A stretch of DNA of 54,656 nucleotides from Neobacillus mesonae (GCF_023715155.1 NZ_JAMBNQ010000036.1:1-54656); one strand, 5' to 3'. Positions 45,082 through 54,602 are shown, numbered from the stretch's first letter. The notes: generated by a model not told the origin, from the sequence alone. Translations and numbers: made by a program.

Positions 45082-46035
45082 TTAATATTTTTTAGTTAAT
45101 GCTTCTACCACATCATCTACAGTTTTTTCACTGGCGATTAGTCCGTTGATGGTCCAATTGCTAGGGTCATTCATTTCATAGACATGCCCGTTTTTGACCG
45201 CAGCTAGTCCATTCCAAATAGAGCTTTTTGATAAAATTTCTAACCCGGCTTCTCCTTTTTTACTTACTAAGAAGATATGGTCTGCCTTAATTTCAGGCAG
45301 TTTTTCAAGAGAGATTGGATCCCATTGTGTTGCGGCAGGTCCTAAATTTTTGACGAAATCAGGCTGTATGATGCCCAAATCGTTATAAAGAACTTTTGCG
45401 CTAAACCGATCATGTTCCATTAAATAAATTTTATCTGCCATGACCCAGAGGATAGCAGCAGTTTGATTACCAATGGATTTCTGAATTTTTCCCTTTGCCT
45501 CCAAAACCTTTTCATCATATTTCTCCAGAGCCTTTTTGGCTTCTTGTTGTTTATTTAGGATTTCTCCCATTTGTGTAAGCTGTTTCCTCCAATCTGCACT
45601 TACCTCATCCTTAAAAACATATGTAGGCGCAATTTTTCTATATTCTTCGTATTGTCCCTTTTGAATAGCAGTGGGTGAACTGAATAGGATTAAATCAGGG
45701 TTTTGGTTGATGGTTTGTTCTAGAGGGAGGTCCCAGCTGATTTTCGGAATACCCTTAAGCTCCGGCTGTAAATAATCCAATACTGTATTCCCGATAGACC
45801 ACTGCGCAACAGGCTTCACCCCTAAAGCAATCAAAGAATCTTCCATATACGGGGCCAGTATACGTTTGGGATTTGCAGGAATTGTCACCTTTCCCATAGC
45901 ATCGGTTAATGTAACTTCCGTTTTTTTAGCGTCTTTAGTTTTAGCAGTATCAGATTTATCTGTTGCACTGCAAGCGGATATTAAAAATAACATCACCAAA
46001 AGGGAAAAAGATAAATAAAAACGTTTTGCTAACAT
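45082..46035 (-). CDS. iron-siderophore ABC transporter substrate-binding lipoprotein
   Basis: A 317-aa FecB/FhuD-type binding protein. A signal peptide with lipobox LISAC (Cys near residue 21) is followed by TLTDAMGKVTIPANPKRILAPYMEDSLIALGVKP, QNPDLILFSSPTA, and the C-terminal IKADHIFLVSKKGEAG. It captures a ferric siderophore outside the cell and passes it to the FecCD permeases. I start at ATG 46035 with GAGGAGGAAA upstream, which puts the signal peptide at the N-terminus. It is divergent from the permease operon and shares the Fur-box region. Confidence 0.92.
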   Translation of the reverse strand: MLAKRFYLSFSLLVMLFLISACSATDKSDTAKTKDAKKTEVTLTDAMGKVTIPANPKRILAPYMEDSLIALGVKPVAQWSIGNTVLDYLQPELKGIPKISWDLPLEQTINQNPDLILFSSPTAIQKGQYEEYRKIAPTYVFKDEVSADWRKQLTQMGEILNKQQEAKKALEKYDEKVLEAKGKIQKSIGNQTAAILWVMADKIYLMEHDRFSAKVLYNDLGIIQPDFVKNLGPAATQWDPISLEKLPEIKADHIFLVSKKGEAGLEILSKSSIWNGLAAVKNGHVYEMNDPSNWTINGLIASEKTVDDVVEALTKKY

Positions 46036-46081
46036 TGATTTTTCCTCCTCAAATAGTATTATTTCTTTCCAATACTGCAAA

Positions 46082-46096
46082 TGATAATCATTTTCA
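46082..46096. promoter_or_regulatory. Fur box upstream of the binding-protein gene
   Basis: TGATAATCATTTTCA matches the Fur 7-1-7 consensus TGATAATNATTATCA at 14 of 15 positions. It is 46 bp upstream of the lipoprotein start. Iron repression is inferred from established Fur biology. Confidence 0.85.
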
Positions 46097-46222
46097 ACTG
46101 TGGAGTCAATAGGAAAACGGTAAAATTCCCTTAAATTATGAAAATTATTTGAAGGTATTTATTGTATGATCGTTTTTATCCTATATATTATTGAAAAATT
46201 AATGATCCATTATTATACTTAA

Positions 46223-46237
46223 TGATAATGATTATCA
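46223..46237. promoter_or_regulatory. perfect Fur box upstream of the permease operon
   Basis: TGATAATGATTATCA is a perfect 7-1-7 Fur box, 48 bp before the TTG start of the first permease gene. Confidence 0.92.
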
Positions 46238-46285
46238 TTATTTTTATCATCAGTAAGTGGTTTATTATAGAAAGGGTGCTCTTTT

Positions 46286-47332
46286 TTGAATGAAAATGCC
46301 ACTTTATCACAACATGACTATAAGAAAACAATATTAAAAACATCGATTAAAGGTATTATATTGCTAATAACAGGTCTCTTATTGATCATTATCTTGATTG
46401 GCTTTTCGATTGCCTATGGCGCTGCCGACATTAAACTAGCTACGGTTTGGGAATCAGTTAGCCACTTTAATCCGGATGCCTCTTCACATCAAATCATACG
46501 GGAAATCCGATTACCTAGAGCAATAGGAGCGGTGTTAACAGGAGCGTTACTTGCGGTTTCTGGTGCTGTGATGCAAGGATTGACACGCAATCCGCTTGCC
46601 TCTCCTTCGATTATGGGAGTTACAGAGGGGGCTGCGTTTGCCCTGGTCGTTACACTTTCATTTTTCCCAGCTGCTTCTATTATAATTCTTACCTTCTCTT
46701 CTTTTATAGGTGCGGGGCTTGGTGTCGTTCTTGTATTTTTGATTGGCGCTTTTTCTAAAGGAGGGTTGACCCCCGTAAAACTAGCACTTGCCGGGACAGC
46801 TGTCGGAGCGATGTTAAATGCGATTTCCAATGCGATAGCTTTGCATTTTCAAGTGGCCAAAGATATGAGCTTCTGGTATGCTGGGGGATTAACAATGGTT
46901 AATTGGGGATCTGTTAAAATTTTGATTACTGCGGGAATTATCGGGCTTTTACTTGCCATGTTTATTTCACGTTCAATTACAATTTTAAGCCTTGGTGAAG
47001 AAGTATCAAAAGGGCTGGGCCAAAATACACTTCTCGTAAAATCACTCGGAGTGATTGTAGTTTTGGCGTTGACTGGTGCAGCGGTGTCTATTGCAGGTGC
47101 TGTTGGGTTTATTGGTCTTGTGATCCCTCATATTACCAGATTTATGATTGGTTCGGATTATCGCTGGATTATTCCGTTATCTGCCGTATTTGGAGGGCTG
47201 TTATTAGTTCTCGCCGATATTGCGGCAAGAATGGTAAACGCCCCTTTTGAGACGCCGGTTGGTGCCATAACAGCCATCATTGGTGTTCCCTTTTTCCTAT
47301 ATCTTGCACGAGGAGAAAGGAGAGGGCTGTAA
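46286..47332 (+). CDS. FecCD-family siderophore ABC permease 1
   Basis: A 348-aa permease with 9-10 transmembrane segments. RLPRAIGAVLTGALLAVSGAVMQGLTRNPLASPSIMGVTEGAAF (about 72-116) is the family's characteristic segment, and GFIGLVIPHITRFMIGSDYRW the cytoplasmic loop near residues 275-295. Start at TTG 46286 with AAAGGGTG. It ends within ATGA-type overlap with permease 2, with which it should form the heterodimer. Confidence 0.95.
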   Translation: MNENATLSQHDYKKTILKTSIKGIILLITGLLLIIILIGFSIAYGAADIKLATVWESVSHFNPDASSHQIIREIRLPRAIGAVLTGALLAVSGAVMQGLTRNPLASPSIMGVTEGAAFALVVTLSFFPAASIIILTFSSFIGAGLGVVLVFLIGAFSKGGLTPVKLALAGTAVGAMLNAISNAIALHFQVAKDMSFWYAGGLTMVNWGSVKILITAGIIGLLLAMFISRSITILSLGEEVSKGLGQNTLLVKSLGVIVVLALTGAAVSIAGAVGFIGLVIPHITRFMIGSDYRWIIPLSAVFGGLLLVLADIAARMVNAPFETPVGAITAIIGVPFFLYLARGERRGL

Positions 47333-48351
47333 TGAATGTGCTAAGAGAAAAACTTCATAGGTTTATTTTAATATTTAGCCTTTTGCTTATCATGACAATA
47401 ATCGTTTTTATCTTTAGTCTGAATACAGGTGTTGTTCGGATTGCTCCTCTGGATGTGTTTAAAACGCTTATTGGAATGGGGACAGACCGGGATCAACTGG
47501 TTTTAGTCGATTTCCGGCTGCCGCGGATGGTTTTATCCCTGCTTATTGGTGCAGGATTAGCGACGGCTGGAGCCATTCTACAGGGAGTAGCCAAAAATGA
47601 TTTGGCTGATCCGGGGATATTGGGAATTAACACTGGCGCAGGTTTCGCTGTGATTTTGTTTATTTATTTTTTTCAAGGATCAATGAATAGTATCAGTACA
47701 TTAGGCATCTTTTTATTGCCTCTCTTTGGTCTAGTTGGAGCGGTTACCGCGGCACTCATGATTTACCTCTTAGCATGGAAAAAGGGAATTGATCCGGTCC
47801 GTTTAATCCTAGTCGGGATAGGTGTTAATGCTGCTTTTGGTGCAGCGATTATTATTTTTCAATTAAAAATGAATCCGCAAGACTTTATGCAAGCAGCTGT
47901 ATGGCTCTCTGGTGATATTTGGGGAGCAAATTGGAAAATGGTCAGCGTTTTGACTCCGCTAATACTTTTGCTGCTTCCCTTTGCCATTTATAAAGGTCAC
48001 ATCCTAAATCAACTAAACTTAGGAGAACAAGTAGCGGCTGGTCTTGGATTAAAAGTAGAAAAAGAACGGCGGCTCTTGCTTCTTATTTCAGTGGGACTTG
48101 CCGGATTTAGTGTGGCAGCGGGAGGAGGAATTGCCTTTTTAGGCATGGTTGCCCCGCATATTGCAAGAAGACTGATTGGACCGAGACACCAGCTCCTGCT
48201 TCCATTAACCGCTTTATTGGGATCATTTTTGGTGCTTTTGGCAGACACTCTTGGAAAAAATCTGCTGGCGCCTACTCAAATACCAGTTGGGATTATTGTA
48301 GCGGTTTTTAGCGCACCATATTTTATATATTTATTAATGAAAGCAAAATAA
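47332..48351 (+). CDS. FecCD-family siderophore ABC permease 2
   Basis: A 339-aa membrane protein. DFRLPRMVLSLLIGAGLATAGAILQGVAKNDLADPGILGINTGAGF (about 62-107) and GGIAFLGMVAPHIARRLIGPRH (about 263-284) are the family patterns. The ATG overlaps the stop of permease 1 (TAATG), giving translational coupling. It is followed after 14 nt by the ATPase gene. Confidence 0.95.
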   Translation: MNVLREKLHRFILIFSLLLIMTIIVFIFSLNTGVVRIAPLDVFKTLIGMGTDRDQLVLVDFRLPRMVLSLLIGAGLATAGAILQGVAKNDLADPGILGINTGAGFAVILFIYFFQGSMNSISTLGIFLLPLFGLVGAVTAALMIYLLAWKKGIDPVRLILVGIGVNAAFGAAIIIFQLKMNPQDFMQAAVWLSGDIWGANWKMVSVLTPLILLLLPFAIYKGHILNQLNLGEQVAAGLGLKVEKERRLLLLISVGLAGFSVAAGGGIAFLGMVAPHIARRLIGPRHQLLLPLTALLGSFLVLLADTLGKNLLAPTQIPVGIIVAVFSAPYFIYLLMKAK

Positions 48352-48365
48352 GGGGGAACGAAAAA

Positions 48366-49190
48366 GTGGTTTCACTTTCTACAGAAAATCTTCAAATCGG
48401 GTATGGAAACAAAGTCATTGTCGAAGGCTTGAATTTGGAGATTAATAAAGGACAAATTACTACGATTATCGGTGCAAATGGCTGTGGAAAATCAACCATT
48501 TTAAAGACAATTGCCCGCGTTCACCCTGCCAAATCAGGTTCTATTTATCTTGATGGTAAAATGATTCATAAGATTCCTACAAGAGAAATTGCTAAAAAGA
48601 TGGCGGTTTTGCCGCAAAGCCCGGAAGTACCAACCGGTCTGACGGTATATGAATTAATTTCATTCGGACGTTCGCCCCATCAAAGCGGCTTTGGCAGACT
48701 GTCAAATGAGGATAAGCGAGTTATTGATTGGGTTTTGGATGTCACAGGACTGTCAGATTTTGCGGACCGGCCTGTTGATGCACTTTCGGGAGGACAGCGG
48801 CAGCGTGCTTGGATTGCCATGGCGATTGCTCAAGAAACAGACCTATTGCTTTTGGATGAGCCAACTACTTATTTAGATATGGCCCATCAATTGGAGATTT
48901 TGCAACTGTTGGAAAAATTGAATAGGGAGGAAGGAAGGACTATTGTGATGGTCATTCATGATCTTAACCTTGCGGCCCGTTTTTCCCACCATATGGCGGC
49001 CCTTCGAGCGGGAAATTTGGTGAAGGAAGGAACACCTGAAGAGGTCATGACCCAAAATGTGTTAAAAGAAGTTTTTCAAATTGATGCGGAAATAGTAAAG
49101 GATCCAAGGACGAAAAAGCCTGTATGTCTTTCTTATGATTTAATCCAAAAGCATCAGCAGTCGGATAAACAAAAGGTTGTAAACTTTTAA
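48366..49190 (+). CDS. siderophore ABC transporter ATPase
   Basis: A 274-aa FecE/FhuC-type ATPase. Walker A GANGCGKST, Q-loop PQSPEVP, signature LSGGQRQR, Walker B LLLLDEPTTYLD and H-loop MVIHDLN are all present. In Bacillus subtilis one such ATPase (YusV) serves several permeases; here a dedicated one is encoded with them. GTG start with GGGGGAACG upstream. Confidence 0.95.
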   Translation: MVSLSTENLQIGYGNKVIVEGLNLEINKGQITTIIGANGCGKSTILKTIARVHPAKSGSIYLDGKMIHKIPTREIAKKMAVLPQSPEVPTGLTVYELISFGRSPHQSGFGRLSNEDKRVIDWVLDVTGLSDFADRPVDALSGGQRQRAWIAMAIAQETDLLLLDEPTTYLDMAHQLEILQLLEKLNREEGRTIVMVIHDLNLAARFSHHMAALRAGNLVKEGTPEEVMTQNVLKEVFQIDAEIVKDPRTKKPVCLSYDLIQKHQQSDKQKVVNF

Positions 49191-49201
49191 TAGTTGAATG
49201 G

Positions 49202-50197
49202 ATGGGGAATGAAATGAAACTATACGATGTGACCATCATTGGCGGTGGTCCAATTGGTTTGTTCACTGCTTTTTATTGTGGGATGCGGGAAATGGAAACA
49301 AAAATTATTGAATATTTGCCTTTTCTAGGAGGGAAAGTTTCCTATTTTTACCCTGAGAAAACCATTCGTGATATTGGTGGTATTCCGGCAATAACTGGTG
49401 AGGAACTGATTAAACAGCTGGAGGAACAGTCGAGAACCTTTGACCCAACCATTGTCTTGAACCAACAGGTAGTCGGGTTAGAACAGTTGGAGGATGGAAC
49501 ATTTCTGCTAACCAGCCATATCGGGGAAAAGCATCATACAAAAACGATCATTTTAGCGACAGGATTCGGCGTATTAAAAAGTACCAAACTTGATGTCGAA
49601 GGTGCAGAGAAGTATGAAGGACGCCACTTGCATTATACCGTGGAATCCCTGGAATGCTTCAAAGACAAACGTGTGTTAATTTCAGGCTGGGGCAATTCAG
49701 CATTGGATTGGGCAAATGAGTTGCTGCCCATTACGAAACAGTTATCCGTTGTCCACCGTCGGAATGAATTTTCCGGACTTGAAAGATATATCACCAACCT
49801 GAGAAACTCTTCGGCAGCTATTTTGTCGCCATATATAATAGAAGAACTTCACGGAGATGGACAGAATCTCAGTTGTGCTTCTGTGAAAAATTTAGAAACA
49901 GGAAAGGTGCATATGATTGAAGCGGATGAAGTACTTGTGAACCATGGCTTTTTAATAGATTCACGTCCAATGAAGGAATGGGGTCTGGAATTTCAAAAAG
50001 GCGGGATCAAAGTGGACCGGTTCATGCAAACAAATATTAAAGGAATCTTCGCTGCTGGTGATATTGCAAGCTATCAAAACAAACTGCATTTAATTGCAGG
50101 AGGATTCTTTGAAGGCCCCACTGCCGTCAACAGTGCCAAAGCCTATATCCATCCGGAAAAAGAACTAAAACCAATCTACTCTACCACCCACTTTTAA
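49202..50197 (+). CDS. YumC/YcgT-like ferredoxin/flavodoxin-NADP reductase
   Basis: A 331-aa FAD/NADPH reductase of the thioredoxin-reductase-like FNR type. FAD motif VTIIGGGPIGLFTAFYCGMR near residue 10, YTVESLE and GWGNSALDWANELLP (NADPH motif) near residue 160, GIFAAGDIASY near residue 285. No CxxC redox pair is present, as in FNR. It is the last gene of the Fur-controlled operon. I infer that it reduces iron from the imported siderophore, directly or through a ferredoxin. ATG 49202 or ATG 49214 (GGGGAATG upstream) are possible starts. Confidence 0.9.
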   Translation: MGNEMKLYDVTIIGGGPIGLFTAFYCGMREMETKIIEYLPFLGGKVSYFYPEKTIRDIGGIPAITGEELIKQLEEQSRTFDPTIVLNQQVVGLEQLEDGTFLLTSHIGEKHHTKTIILATGFGVLKSTKLDVEGAEKYEGRHLHYTVESLECFKDKRVLISGWGNSALDWANELLPITKQLSVVHRRNEFSGLERYITNLRNSSAAILSPYIIEELHGDGQNLSCASVKNLETGKVHMIEADEVLVNHGFLIDSRPMKEWGLEFQKGGIKVDRFMQTNIKGIFAAGDIASYQNKLHLIAGGFFEGPTAVNSAKAYIHPEKELKPIYSTTHF

Positions 50198-50213
50198 TTG
50201 GGTGGTATTTTAG
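50183..50213 (+). terminator. terminator at the end of the siderophore operon
   Basis: ACCACCCA / TGGGTGGT, perfect 8-bp arms, overlap the reductase's last codons and are followed by ATTTTA. Confidence 0.75.
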
Positions 50214-50246
50214 AATCAGCACCTTTTGCGGCCAATTATGTATAGA

Positions 50247-50276
50247 GGCACGATCCATATAGTTGGTTCGTGCCTT
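50247..50276 (+). terminator. second hairpin after the siderophore operon
   Basis: GGCACGA / TCGTGCC with a loop of about 13 nt, then TTGTTTG. It lies just before the minus-strand MFS stop. Confidence 0.65.
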
Positions 50277-50283
50277 GTTTGTA

Positions 50284-51486
50284 TTATTTTTCTTGTCTGA
50301 GGTTATGTGATTTAAATTGTTTGTGCCGTATAAAGAAGACTGTGGTGATCAGGATTGATAAGCCTCCGAAAAGGGCACACGTATTTTGCAGGCCAATTAT
50401 ATCCAGCAAAAGACCGGTTATAAGGAGGATAATCTGGTAACTTAGCAGATCCAGCATATTTCGGAAGGAGAAGAAACGACCATGGAAATCCTTTGGTACT
50501 TTTGTTTGAAAAATCGTAGCAGCTGTCGGAAAAAAGCACCCAACAGAAAAACCGAACGCTACAAAAGCAGCCACGCTTATTACTGGATATTCAGCGAACA
50601 ATAGAAGAAACTGGGATAGACCAATCAGTAATGAGCAGGAAAACAAAATAACGTAGGGTGAGATCTTCTCACTAATTCTTTTAATGAATAATGCACCAAT
50701 CATAAAGAAAGTCCCCTCAGCGGTATATATCCATCCTTTAATCGCAGAATTATGTTGAATTTCACTGATATTAATAACAATCAAATTGAATCCTCCGAGA
50801 AAAAGAACAGGAACCAGCGTCATGATTAGAGTTATAAAAACAATCGGCAGAGCTTTTATTAAAGGGAAAATTTCTTTGAAATTGCTTCCACCAAAGGTAC
50901 TTACCTGTTCCTGTTGTAAAGTCTTGCTTTCATCAATATTTAGGAAGCATGCAAGGATCAAAAGTCCGATATAAGCGACAAGCGAACTTGCATAGAGCAC
51001 GGATAAAGGCATAATGATTACTAATATGCCGGCTGCAGCAGTTCCAATTATTCGTGAAAGGGTCGAAACATTCATATGAATGCCATTTAGCCGAAGTAAA
51101 TCCGAAGCATCCACGATTAACGGGATAGCTGCTTGAAGAGCGGGGAAATAGAATGCCGCTGAAATTTCATGTAAAACAAGGAAAACGGCCATCCACCAGA
51201 TGGACCCTGTAGCAATAGCAATGAACATAAACACGACACTGACTACCCTGACAATTCCAGCTATCAGCATCACCGTTTTCTTTTTTGTCCGGTCTGTAAG
51301 TCTGCCTGCATATGGCCCAACAGACACCCCTGCAAGAATTCCGACTGCCAGTAAAAGCGACTTTAGGAAATCTGAATGTAGCTTATCTTGCATAAACTCC
51401 AAATTACCGATAATACCCATCCAGAGGCCGAGACCGGTAATAAACTCTCCTGATAAAATAATCCACACATTTCTGTTTCTCCACAT
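50284..51486 (-). CDS. MFS transporter (12 TM, DHA3-like)
   Basis: A transporter of about 400 aa with 12 hydrophobic segments. WIILSGEFITGLGLWMGIIG begins TM1, GPYAGRLTDRTKKKTVML is motif A after TM2, and HEISAAFYFPALQAAIPLIV is typical of YfiS/EntS-like MFS proteins. In Bacillus subtilis such an MFS gene (yfiS) lies near a siderophore uptake operon, and siderophore export is possible, but no biosynthesis genes are here. The ATG at 51486 has AGAGGG before it, 15 nt inside the longest frame. Confidence 0.85.
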   Translation of the reverse strand: MWRNRNVWIILSGEFITGLGLWMGIIGNLEFMQDKLHSDFLKSLLLAVGILAGVSVGPYAGRLTDRTKKKTVMLIAGIVRVVSVVFMFIAIATGSIWWMAVFLVLHEISAAFYFPALQAAIPLIVDASDLLRLNGIHMNVSTLSRIIGTAAAGILVIIMPLSVLYASSLVAYIGLLILACFLNIDESKTLQQEQVSTFGGSNFKEIFPLIKALPIVFITLIMTLVPVLFLGGFNLIVINISEIQHNSAIKGWIYTAEGTFFMIGALFIKRISEKISPYVILFSCSLLIGLSQFLLLFAEYPVISVAAFVAFGFSVGCFFPTAATIFQTKVPKDFHGRFFSFRNMLDLLSYQIILLITGLLLDIIGLQNTCALFGGLSILITTVFFIRHKQFKSHNLRQEK

Positions 51487-52373
51487 AATAGGCCCTCTCA
51501 ATCAACTTATATCCCACCCTCAAAAATACTACAGTCAGTACATTATTAAAAGGGAAAAAAATTAGTAAATGATGAAGGATTAAAAAAAGTGACTGACGCT
51601 ACAGACTCATATAGTATTCGTAAAGGGATTTAGATGCTGATGTAATTGAAGATCTCGCAAACCAATTGCGAGTTTTAATTACTATTTCTGAATTTGATCT
51701 AAATAAAATTAAAAGAGCGCTTAGTTAATTAACTGGCAATGTAGCAGTTAATAAAAGTTGGTGCTGTAAATGAAACAGAACAAGAAGGAGTGCAAGCTTT
51801 GTATTGAAGATGCAATGACATCTACTCGCTGCTGTGGTAAAAATATTGTATTCGGTAGTGGTGGAAGAGAAGTTAACATAGCGTAAGGTCAAGGTTTTAA
51901 ATAAAAAATGGAATTTATAACAAAAATTCATTGTAAGAGAGGCACAGAACATAATCTATCGATACCCTAAAAGTTTGTCCAGGGTGGTCAAAGCTGAAGA
52001 AATTGTATTAATCCAACTGCTCTGCTATGCATTGATCTAGCAACAGACTACAAGAGTTTGCCCAAATTAAGGCTTACAACACGAAAAACAACCAATGAAC
52101 CTCAAAAACAACGAGCGAAAGATTCATATTCAGCATGTTACTATAAATACGAAAGTACTGGTTTCGACTTACACTGATTTAGCTTCTATTTCCTATAAGA
52201 ATTCGTTTCGTATTTCTAATGTCTCAGAAGTGGTTCGGCGTTTTTGAATATTGCATATGGTTCCATATTTGCCTTTTAAACTTAATAATAACCGCTCCTT
52301 CTTTGGCTGAAAATCATATATAACCTCTTTCAATAATATATTAAAATTGAAGGCATTTAGAGGAGGTTTTAAA
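51487..52373. other. gene-poor region with decayed frames
   Basis: About 890 bp without an intact gene. The plus-strand frame around 51640-51727 reads DADVIEDLANQLRVLITISE, ending RALS, with no proper start, and looks like a fragment of a larger protein. Other short frames lack ribosome sites. No terminal repeats of an insertion sequence were seen. Confidence 0.4.
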
Positions 52374-52802
52374 ATGACAAACTCATTAAGTAAAAAACGT
52401 ACCTGGTCTGCCGATGAAGATAACTTACTAAAAGAAACAGTTATTGGTGCCATAAAGGAAGGAAAAACGCTATTAGATGCATTTGAAATCGTTGCTGCCA
52501 AATTAAATAGAACTGCCGGTTCAGTTGGGTTCAGGTGGAATAAGAAACTCCGTAAAGAAATTGATGTGGATTTAAAGGGATTAAAGAAAAGTAAACAGAA
52601 CGAGGACCAATCTATTGAGGTTAAAGAGCCGGAATTCCCCAACATATCTAAAAGCAATTTGACTTATGATGAGGTCATAAATTTTTTAACTGAGAAGAAA
52701 AGTGATAAGCAGCAATATGAAGAATTAAAAGCAGAATACGATAAACTTAAAGAAAAGCTTAATTCTTTGATTGAATTTGTTTCAAACTTGCAGAAAAAGT
52801 AG
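52374..52802 (+). CDS. RsfA-like Myb/SANT-domain regulator
   Basis: A 142-aa protein. RTWSADEDNLLKETVIGAIKEGKTLLDAFEIVAAKLNRTAGSVGFRWN near residues 8-55 is a Myb/SANT DNA-binding domain as in RsfA-family (prespore) regulators of Bacillus. The C-terminus is a coiled coil (YEELKAEYDKLKEKLNSL). I start at ATG 52374, with AGAGGAGG 8 nt upstream. A strong terminator follows. A chromosomal regulator gene copied on the replicon is a reasonable view. Confidence 0.88.
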   Translation: MTNSLSKKRTWSADEDNLLKETVIGAIKEGKTLLDAFEIVAAKLNRTAGSVGFRWNKKLRKEIDVDLKGLKKSKQNEDQSIEVKEPEFPNISKSNLTYDEVINFLTEKKSDKQQYEELKAEYDKLKEKLNSLIEFVSNLQKK

Positions 52803-52828
52803 CCATGGTTTACCATAGCTACTTTTTT
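52794..52828 (+). terminator. terminator of the RsfA-like gene
   Basis: AAAAAGTAGC-ATGG pairs with CCAT-GCTACTTTTTT with one mismatch and a four-base loop; the stem begins inside the last codons. Confidence 0.85.
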
Positions 52829-53186
52829 ATTTCCATTTTACATTTAAAGGCGTTTTAAGTTATTCTAACGATTTAATTTTAACCATTTTTTTTACTAGCT
52901 AATCCTAATTTGCTTATAATATATACAAAGTTAATCGATTAAATGAGGACTAGAATAATATATGAGATGAGTTTTATTTTATTTCTAACATCCCAAGAAT
53001 AATTAGTTTATTTTTCAATGAAAATAAACTGATTTTGTAAAATAAAAAAAGGGAAATTTCATGTTTGCTTAACCTCAATGCATGAGGTAAGAATAAAATG
53101 TATGGGAAAGTTAAAACAACAAATATCCTAAAAACTAGTGTATGTTATTAGATTCCAACCATTTAATAAAAGAGGAGACAATCATA

Positions 53187-53543
53187 GTGAAGGCGCCAAT
53201 ACACGAAGCTGAGGAGAACCTTATCGTTGACTATATTTACACAACATATTTGATACAAATTCTTGAAAAAGACTGTAGTGTAACACGCACATTGAATTTT
53301 AAAATACCGGATGTCTATCGGAATTTTATTAAATTAAAATTAAAGGAATTGCGAAAATAATTAGTTCAGTTAAAAAGTAAGATGAAAGAATTTAAAATTA
53401 AGGTTTCTGAACCTGTTAATGTAAATGAAGATTTTGTGGAATATGCTTATTTTCCACATGGTTATGAAGGACGAATGAGGTTCTGGACGTCTGCTATGGC
53501 ATTTGAAGGCATAAAAAGATTAAGACATTTATTTTTGGAATGA
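53187..53543 (+). pseudogene. small conserved protein split by an in-frame stop
   Basis: GTG 53187 (GAGGAG upstream) opens MKAPIHEAEENLIVDYIYTT and reaches a TAA at 53358-53360 after KELRK. The same frame continues LVQLKSKMKEFKIKV and later YFPHGYEGRMRFWTSAMAFE to a TGA at 53543. The second half has an ATG at 53382 but a weak ribosome site, so one gene of about 118 codons interrupted by a nonsense codon is more likely than two genes. Function unknown. Confidence 0.55.
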
Positions 53544-53629
53544 ATTAAGAGAAGGAAAAAGCCCTTCTCAATTTATTAAGATAGTTAATTATTTGATGAA
53601 AACTGTGCAAAAAAAAGCCCTCGTAGAGA

Positions 53630-53749
53630 TCAAGAAGACTTATTTAGAAAATTTCTAATTTCATCAGCTGCTATTCCTAACTCAAGAGTCATTTTAATAA
53701 GTTTTACCCATTCTTCATCTAATTCTTCCTCACTAGTATTTGCATTCAT
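53630..53749 (-). CDS. SinI-like anti-repressor peptide
   Basis: A 39-aa peptide starting MNANTSEEELDEEWVKLIKM and continuing TLELGIAADEIRNFLNKSS. The LDEEWVxLIxxAxxxGISxxEIRxFL pattern is the SinI dimerisation domain that binds and titrates the biofilm repressor SinR. The peptide has the normal size. A GGGGGG lies 13 nt before the ATG, a bit distant. No sinR-like gene is adjacent, so it would act on a SinR encoded elsewhere (inference). Confidence 0.8.
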   Translation of the reverse strand: MNANTSEEELDEEWVKLIKMTLELGIAADEIRNFLNKSS

Positions 53750-53931
53750 AATATTCCGCAGGCCCCCCTTATGGGAGTAAAAACACAGTCGAAACCTTTT
53801 GTGAAAAGGAGAAGGGAATTTTAAAAAAGGATTAAGTAGGATCTATAAATCAAAAGAAAGTATGGGACAAAATGTGTTCGGCAACTAATTAATGCAATGC
53901 TGTTTATGTCAGCTTTATTTACGAATGGAAA

Positions 53932-53987
53932 AGGAGCCTAATGCACAATAAGCTTAGGGTCTGCCTAATTAGGCTCTTTAATTTTAT
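53932..53987 (+). terminator. terminator-like hairpin
   Basis: GAGCCTAAT (53934-53942) pairs with ATTAGGCTC (53968-53976); a TTTAATTTT tail follows. No gene upstream on this strand is recognised, so its source is unclear. Confidence 0.55.
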
Positions 53988-54168
53988 TACTTTTTATGTT
54001 AAAGCCGGGATAGTTGATTAAAATGTCATTTATAGTGATATATTGAGATTTTTCAATTAATAGAAAGGACATTCCTAAGTTTACTCATTTAGTCCCCGTA
54101 TTCTTATATTCTACCTGTCCAGATTGAATTGACTCTTCTTCCTTTTTTTCACTTATCTCTTTTCATCA

Positions 54169-54519
54169 TCAATAATACCCACGCTTTTTTTGATGTCCAT
54201 TCTTTTTGTTTGTTCGATATATTTTCTGTACATACTTATGTAATTCATCCATTGGCTTACTTTCTAAAATCGTTGTAATGTCGCTTGAAGTATACTTTTT
54301 ATCCTGTATCTTCGTATAATTCCTCTCATTCACTAGATTAAGTACTTTGGCAATGCTGCCTAAATTGGCGTATTCCTTAATCACTGTTTGTTCAAAAGTA
54401 CAAGGATCATAATTTTTAGCACTATCAATAAAAGATTGAAATTCCTCAATTTTGTTTTGTAATTTTTCAATTCTACCTTTTGCCTTTTCAACATTTACTG
54501 TCAATAAATGAGTATCCAT
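54169..54519 (-). CDS. unknown 116-aa coiled-coil protein
   Basis: ATG 54519 with GGAGG upstream opens MDTHLLTVNVEKAKGRIEKL, continuing as a coiled coil (residues 12-40). A middle region with FEQTVIKEYANLGSIAKVLNLVNERNY follows, and a very basic end (TNKKNGHQKKRGYY). Not recognised. The longer frame to 54615 is rejected because its start lacks a site and it overlaps the palindromes. The basic tail suggests nucleic-acid binding (inference). Confidence 0.65.
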   Translation of the reverse strand: MDTHLLTVNVEKAKGRIEKLQNKIEEFQSFIDSAKNYDPCTFEQTVIKEYANLGSIAKVLNLVNERNYTKIQDKKYTSSDITTILESKPMDELHKYVQKIYRTNKKNGHQKKRGYY

Positions 54520-54554
54520 TAAGATACAACCTCCCTCTATAAATGTTGATTTAT

Positions 54555-54602
54555 CAACGGTTTGACCCGTTGGTGGGGTGTCAAAAAAATATTTTTCGAC
54601 AC
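54555..54602. promoter_or_regulatory. palindromes upstream of the coiled-coil gene
   Basis: CAACGG / CCGTTG (54555-54572) is a perfect 6-bp-arm hairpin. At 54578-54602, GTGTC-AAAAAA / TTTTT-GACAC forms a near-perfect palindrome of 25 bp. Both lie within 85 bp of the start and could be operator sites. Confidence 0.5.

Noticed and set aside
51487..52190. possible insertion sequence remnant after the MFS gene
   Set aside because: No terminal inverted repeats or recognisable transposase motifs were found.
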